A stretch of 64,000 bases of DNA from Bradyrhizobium guangxiense (GTDB taxonomy: Bacteria > Pseudomonadota > Alphaproteobacteria > Rhizobiales > Xanthobacteraceae). The stretch spans positions 4,618,501 to 4,682,500 of the forward strand of contig NZ_CP022219.1 of NCBI RefSeq assembly GCF_004114915.1. The letters are read 5' to 3'. The number at the start of each line of letters is the position of its first letter. Position 1 is the first letter of the stretch. Made by a program: the position numbers and the translations under genes. The notes below the pieces were generated by a model that did not search any database, was not told the DNA's origin, and saw only the letters and a program-made list of their open reading frames with translations. Shown here in pieces: positions 60,346-64,000 of this stretch.

Positions 60346-60413
60346 GACAACGTCTCCCACAGTACGATGGCAACCAGGCCAGCAAGGGCCAAGGATATCA
60401 GATAGGCTGTCAT
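60342..60413 (-). CDS. 23-residue membrane peptide
   Basis: MTAYLISLALAGLVAIVLWE followed by TLS: a single hydrophobic helix. The ribosome site GGAGAGATC lies directly before the ATG, better than for most neighbours. The stop overlaps the next gene's TTG start by 4 bases, so it may be translationally coupled to the terminase-like gene. It could be a phage-derived lysis or leader peptide; unknown. Confidence 0.5.
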   Translation of the reverse strand: MTAYLISLALAGLVAIVLWETLS

Positions 60414-60794
60414 GATCTCTCCACGAAAGGAAATGCGCGGCAGATCGCGCGATGAGGCGCGATCGTTTCGGGCGCGAACCCTATCTCCGTGTCTCCCGGA
60501 GACCGCAGCGGCGCGGGCCCTTGGCCCTGCGCCGCGGACCGGCACGTTCGCGCGTGCACGGCCAGCAATGGTACGGACGACGGCGCGCCGATCGGCGCTC
60601 CAGGTTTGTCGAGTGCGTGGCCGTAATGCGCCGCCGCCGTCCGATTGCGAAAACGAGGACGAAAAAACCCGCGGCGGATTGTTCCGCGCGGGTGAACCAA
60701 ACTCTTTTCGATGATGCCATTCTGCCGGTGTTTTGCCCGACGTGTCAAACGAACGAACGCGCTCGACGCAAGTTAGTCGACCGGGAGGATCGCC
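60414..60794. other. Gene-poor stretch holding repeat copy 2
   Basis: About 380 bp without a supported gene. The left two thirds are GC-rich and have frames with random-looking composition. The right third is the hairpin repeat at 60661-60748. GGGAGGATC near 60781 belongs to the following small gene. Confidence 0.6.
60661..60748. repeat. Interspersed hairpin repeat, copy 2
   Basis: On the minus strand it reads TTGACACGTCGGGC, then AAAACACCGGCAGAATGGC, then a stem CCCGCGCGG...CCGCGGG followed by TTTTTT. The terminal T-run makes it a good intrinsic-terminator shape in that direction. Confidence 0.8.
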
Positions 60795-60995
60795 ATGACA
60801 CCCAAGCCAGCTCGCAAGCCATCTCGCCAGCCGCGCAACGAAGACAGGCCGCACGCCGGCAAGGCGCGCGACAGCCGAGCGTCCGTCGTCGAAGAGTCTG
60901 CCGAAACCGCGGACAGCGGCCGCGACCTCGTGCACGGCGAGGGCGGCGCCATCAACCTTCTCGCCGAGCCCGGCGATTTGTCGAAGGACGACTAA
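60795..60995 (+). CDS. Small conserved-looking hydrophilic protein
   Basis: A 66-residue charged protein with a basic N-terminus (MTPKPARKPSRQPRNEDRP) and an acidic C-terminus (EGGAINLLAEPGDLSKDD). It contains no helix for the membrane and only one longer apolar run. GGGAGGATC seven bases before the ATG makes translation credible. It lies between two interspersed repeats. I recognise no domain; the composition suggests a disordered protein, possibly nucleic-acid associated. Confidence 0.6.
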   Translation: MTPKPARKPSRQPRNEDRPHAGKARDSRASVVEESAETADSGRDLVHGEGGAINLLAEPGDLSKDD

Positions 60996-61115
60996 AGCAT
61001 GATCCGGACCCGAAGGGCCGCGTTAGCGCAAAGTGCGAAGCGGTTTCCCGGAAGATCATGCGCAAAAGCAACCTGAAGCGCGACGACGATTCATCTAAAT
61101 CTCATCGCGCTTTAG
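60995..61115. repeat. Interspersed repeat, copy B (GCATGATC-containing family)
   Basis: TAAAGCATGATCCGG, then AAAGTGCGAAGCGGTTTCC, AGATCATGCGCAAA, and TCTCATCGCGCTTTAGG. This is the reverse-oriented counterpart of 21144-21252, with about 20 extra bases after the first unit. The first bases overlap the stop of the preceding small gene. Confidence 0.75.
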
Positions 61116-61179
61116 GCTCACCGGAACTTACCCGACGAGCGACGCGTTGAGGCCTTCGCATGGAAGGAACGTTGGTGCG

Positions 61180-61524
61180 ATGAGGCACACTGTCCTGGTT
61201 GTTGACGACGATCTCGCCGTTCTCGACGTGATCGTGGGCATGCTGGAGGATCTCGGCTGCCAGGTGATCAGCGCCCAGAACGGCCAGGATGCACTCGACC
61301 GGCTGAAGCAGAACCAGGACATCTCCGTCCTCATCACCGATATCAACATGCCCGGCATGGATGGTCATGAACTGGCCGAGCTGGCCAAGCGCGTCCGCCC
61401 GGAGCTGACGATGCTGCAACTGTCGGGTCGCGAGCCCCGGCGCGGCGGCCTGCCGATGATCAGGAAGCCGTTCTCGTTCGAGGAACTCGCCGCGATCCTG
61501 CAGCGGACCACAGGCATTCACTGA
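61180..61524 (+). CDS. Single-domain response regulator (receiver, CheY-like)
   Basis: A 114-residue receiver domain. Acidic pocket D9-D10, phospho-acceptor D54 (ITDINMPGMDG), S82 and K96 are all present. It has no output domain, so it acts by protein contact or as a phosphate relay or sink. GGAAGGA lies upstream of ATG 61180. No histidine kinase gene is nearby, so it is an orphan. It lies between two interspersed repeats, probably in its own transcript. Confidence 0.87.
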   Translation: MRHTVLVVDDDLAVLDVIVGMLEDLGCQVISAQNGQDALDRLKQNQDISVLITDINMPGMDGHELAELAKRVRPELTMLQLSGREPRRGGLPMIRKPFSFEELAAILQRTTGIH

Positions 61525-61536
61525 ATCAGGCCCAAT

Positions 61537-61623
61537 AAAAAACCCGCAGCGGAGGCTTTCCGCGCGGGCATGAACCGAATTCTTGATGATGCCAATATGC
61601 CGGTGTTTTGCCCGACGTGTCAA
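61537..61623. repeat. Interspersed hairpin repeat, copy 3
   Basis: On the minus strand: TTGACACGTCGGGC, AAAACACCGGCATATTGGC, then a stem GCCCGCGCGG...CCGCTGCGGG and TTTTTT. It begins 12 bp after the receiver gene stop. On the plus strand the same hairpin lacks a T-run, so it would not terminate that gene efficiently. Confidence 0.8.
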
Positions 61624-61760
61624 CGCGGCGAACGCGCACGAAGGACTCCCCTCCTCCCAGCTCAATATGTGGTGCGCAACGGGCTTGCTTCAAGCCCTTG
61701 GCCATGCCGTAGAACCTCCGACCCAGCAAGCATCCAAAGTAACCAGCCGAGGGGGTCAAT

Positions 61761-63293
61761 ATGCCTGTCCTGCTTCCGACGTCCCGTTCACGCCGCCGGG
61801 CCCAGAATGCCGACGCGCGCAACCGGACGCTGACCGACCATGCCGTCGTGATCGCCGGTGGCGGGCCGACCGGCCTGATGCTGGCGGCCGAGCTCGCGCT
61901 CGCCGATGTCGACGTTGCCGTCGTCGAGCGCCGCGCTGACCAGACATTGGTCGAAACGCGCGCGGGCGGATTGCACGCGCGCACCATCGAGCTGCTCGAC
62001 CAGCGCGGTGTCGCCGAACGCTTCCTGCGCGAAGGGCAGATCGTCCAGCTTGCCGGCTTTGCCTGGACCAGGCTCGACATCAGCGATCTCCCCACAAGGC
62101 ACGCTTACGGGCTCGCGCTGCGGCAGAACCACATCGAGCGCATCCTGGCCGATTGGGCCGCGGAGCTCGAGGTCACCTTCTATCGTGCGCGCGAGGTGAC
62201 GGGCTTTGCGCAGGACGAGACCGGCGTCGAGGTCATGCTGTCCGACGGCGAAGGCCTGCGTGCAAACTATCTGGTCGGCTGCGACGGCGGCCGCAGCCTG
62301 GTGCGCAAGGCGGCCGGCATCGCATTCCCCGGCACCTCACCGACGCTTCTTAACCTCATGGCCGAGGTCGAGATGCGCGATGAGCCGCAGTTCGGCCTGC
62401 GTCACGATGCGCTCGGTTTTCACGGCCTCAGCAAGACCGAGAGCGGACGCGTGCTGGTCGTCCTGACCGAAGCAACGCTCGCAGCTACCGGCGAGCCGAC
62501 CTTGCGCGATCTCAGCGAGGCCCTCGTCGCCGTCTACGGCACCGACTTCGGCGTCAAGAATCCCGCCTGGATCTCCCGCTTCACCGATGCGGCGCGGCAG
62601 GCCGCGTCCTATCGTGAGGGACGCGTTCTGCTCGCCGGCGATGCCGCGCATATCCATCACTCCGTCGGCGGGCAAGGCCTCAACCTCGGTGTGCAGGACG
62701 CCGTCAATCTCGGCTGGAAGCTGGCGCAGGTGGTCAAAGGCATCTCGCCGGGCACCCTGCTCGACAGCTACTACGCCGAACGCCAAAAGGTGGCCGCGCG
62801 CGTGCTGCGCAACACCATGGCGCAGATCGCCCTGCTCCGTCGCGGCGAGGACGGCCTCAAGGCCGCGCGCGACGTCGTCTCCGAATTGCTCGCCATGGAC
62901 GAACCGCGCCGGCGCTTTGGTGCGATGATGAGCGGGCTCGACATCGCGTACGATCTCGGCGAAGGCCAGGCGCTGCTCGGCCGGCGCATGCCCGATCTCG
63001 ATCTGACGATCGAAGGACGGAAGCTGAGAGTGTTCACGCTGCTGCACGGCGCGCGCGGCGTGCTGCTCAATTTCGGCAAGCAAGGCAGCATCGATATCGC
63101 GCCGTGGAAAGACCGTGTCGATGTCGCCGAGGCCGACACCGATGGCGCCTGGGAGCTTCCGGCGATCGGACAAGTCGTCGCGCCCGGCACGGTGCTGGTG
63201 CGGCCCGACGGGCATGTCGCGTGGGTGGGCGACGAGAGCCAGCATGGGCTCGAGGAGGCATTGATACGATGGTTTGGACCGGCGGCGGCCTAA
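61761..63293 (+). CDS. FAD-dependent monooxygenase (PheA/TfdB/rifampicin-monooxygenase-like)
   Basis: A 510-residue flavoprotein: VVIAGGGPTGLMLAAELALADVDVAVVERR (about residues 29-58), the DG motif LVGCDGGRSLVRKAAGIAFPG near 170, and GDAAHIHHSVGGQGLNLGVQDAVNLGWKLA near 293, which is the PheA/TfdB form. A thioredoxin-like C-terminal domain follows, ending VLVRPDGHVAWVGDE. GAGGGGG precedes the start. It hydroxylates an aromatic or polyketide-like compound with NADPH and O2. It stands alone between two repeats, so the substrate cannot be inferred. Confidence 0.87.
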   Translation: MPVLLPTSRSRRRAQNADARNRTLTDHAVVIAGGGPTGLMLAAELALADVDVAVVERRADQTLVETRAGGLHARTIELLDQRGVAERFLREGQIVQLAGFAWTRLDISDLPTRHAYGLALRQNHIERILADWAAELEVTFYRAREVTGFAQDETGVEVMLSDGEGLRANYLVGCDGGRSLVRKAAGIAFPGTSPTLLNLMAEVEMRDEPQFGLRHDALGFHGLSKTESGRVLVVLTEATLAATGEPTLRDLSEALVAVYGTDFGVKNPAWISRFTDAARQAASYREGRVLLAGDAAHIHHSVGGQGLNLGVQDAVNLGWKLAQVVKGISPGTLLDSYYAERQKVAARVLRNTMAQIALLRRGEDGLKAARDVVSELLAMDEPRRRFGAMMSGLDIAYDLGEGQALLGRRMPDLDLTIEGRKLRVFTLLHGARGVLLNFGKQGSIDIAPWKDRVDVAEADTDGAWELPAIGQVVAPGTVLVRPDGHVAWVGDESQHGLEEALIRWFGPAAA

Positions 63294-63308
63294 CGTCACA
63301 GCCATCCA

Positions 63309-63393
63309 GACAAAAGGGCCCGCGGCATCCCGCAGGATCCATACCAATTCTTTCGACGATGCCATTCTGCCGGTGTTTTGCCCGACGTGTCAA
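63309..63393. repeat. Interspersed hairpin repeat, copy 4
   Basis: The same core as copy 2 (GATGCCATTCTGCCGGTGTT and onward to GTGTCAA) with the stem CCTGCGG/CCGCGGG and, on the minus strand, CCCTTTTGT behind it. It follows the monooxygenase stop by 15 bp. Confidence 0.78.
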
Positions 63394-63434
63394 AGGAACG
63401 ATCTCGAATGGCGTACGCTATCCCGTACCAATCG

Positions 63435-64000
63435 TTACTGCGGTGGAAGCAACGGCCGTATCCAACGTGAGAACCACTCCTCCGCATCCTCGTGCGGACC
63501 GCTTCGTCCGTCCACTCCGAAGATGGGAGGTGGAATGAGATAGCTCGGCTCGCCAGCGAAGGTAGCGATCGGCTTTCTCGGCTGCGGTTGCTCGCTGTTT
63601 GCAGACGGCACCGCCCAATTGCCAAATCGCTGGTCGAATTCCGTAGAGGGCAGATACGGGACCGGCGCATTCCCGGACGTGAATGCGCTGCCCGCGTTGG
63701 ATTCGTTGACCCGAGCGAGACGCCGAACGTCTTCGGGCGCGACTGATCCAGTCGAACGCGAGGCTCCTGATTTAAGCGCGTGCGGCTGCTGAGTTGGTTC
63801 CTCAGAGATCTTGTCCTGATTTTCGCGGTGGTCCGCCATTGAGGGCGTTGCGATCGTCTTGGTATCTTCGTTCCCCCAAGGGCCCGCGCTTAAGCCGCCG
63901 CTGAAGCTGCTCGTCTGGTCGCGATTGAAGGGATCATATGGGGGCGCCCCGGTGGAGAACACTCCTCCGCCCTCCGTCCCGGCAGTTGCCAGCGTCGGTG
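63435..64000 (-). CDS. C-terminal part of an unrecognised protein (cut by right edge)
   Basis: The frame is open from 63435 to the window edge without a stop; the GTG at 63962 lies within it and need not be the start. The visible sequence is low in hydrophobic segments and rich in Pro, Ser, Gly and Asn (YDPFNRDQTSSFSGGLSAGP, PYLPSTEFDQRFGNWAVPS), ending DAEEWFSRWIRPLLPPQ. It looks disordered or linker-like. I recognise no domain. The length beyond the edge is unknown. Confidence 0.5.
   Translation of the reverse strand, partial: PTLATAGTEGGGVFSTGAPPYDPFNRDQTSSFSGGLSAGPWGNEDTKTIATPSMADHRENQDKISEEPTQQPHALKSGASRSTGSVAPEDVRRLARVNESNAGSAFTSGNAPVPYLPSTEFDQRFGNWAVPSANSEQPQPRKPIATFAGEPSYLIPPPIFGVDGRSGPHEDAEEWFSRWIRPLLPPQ

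Noticed and set aside
60410..60748. 112-codon minus-strand frame beginning in repeat copy 2
   Set aside because: Its first residues are encoded by the repeat core and recur in the other copies; the rest is low-information Arg/Ala sequence.
1..64000. CRISPR array, tRNA, rRNA or transposase genes
   Set aside because: No regularly spaced direct repeats, no cloverleaf-like sequence in the gaps and no transposase motifs were seen by eye; a covariance-model search would be decisive for tRNAs.

Overview
The window reads as chromosomal DNA of a Bradyrhizobium-like alphaproteobacterium (Nitrobacteraceae). It is uniformly GC-rich and densely packed with oxidoreductases, CoA-dependent catabolic enzymes and several classes of solute transporter. 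It also carries FixK/FnrN-type oxygen-control boxes and short interspersed repeats of the kind common in this group. This placement is inferred from gene content; no rRNA or other taxonomic marker is present.

Layout. 1-14.7 kb holds small catabolic and transport operons: the 3' end of a GlcD/GlpC-type FAD/Fe-S dehydrogenase with a GlcG/HbpS-like protein, a crotonase, a molybdopterin oxidoreductase, a TctC-type binding protein followed by a two-subunit molybdenum hydroxylase and a signal-less ModA-like protein, then an SDR, a complete TRAP transporter and a divergent cyclase-family hydrolase. A 29-bp perfect palindrome lies in the last divergent gap. 14.7-31.3 kb is an oxygen-responsive island. 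A cysteine-containing FnrN/FixK1-type regulator is surrounded by genes preceded by 14-bp TTGAY-N4-RTCAA boxes at a nearly constant distance from the start codon. Its members are a 41-residue membrane protein, a cytochrome c, an Mla/MCE lipid transporter, DUF883/holin-like proteins, a universal stress protein, a Pat-like acyl-CoA synthetase/acetyltransferase, an alcohol dehydrogenase, an APH-AAA kinase, a CHAD protein, a PHA synthase and a CBS-BON protein.

31.3-47.5 kb is an aerobic CoA-dependent aromatic pathway. It most resembles the 2-aminobenzoyl-CoA (anthranilate) route: an aryl-CoA ligase, a 783-residue monooxygenase/old-yellow-enzyme fusion, a crotonase, an SDR, a hydrolase, an acyl-CoA dehydrogenase, a second ligase and a hydroxyacyl-CoA dehydrogenase, plus RidA and a MarR regulator. 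Six copies of a TTTTA-N4-TAAAA-like operator lie before these transcription units. 47.5-58.1 kb holds a NicX-like dioxygenase, an ABC importer and an IlvD/Edd dehydratase in one operon, followed by a two-component flavin monooxygenase and a CaiB-type CoA transferase whose substrate cannot be read from the sequence.

58.2-64 kb is a degraded prophage edge: GNAT, a truncated and refused terminase large subunit, a small-subunit-like gene and a 23-residue peptide. Orphan genes follow, among them a receiver protein, a flavin monooxygenase and a protein cut by the right edge. Four copies of a roughly 85-bp repeat with a terminator-like hairpin are interspersed there. I saw no tRNA, rRNA, CRISPR array or intact insertion sequence.
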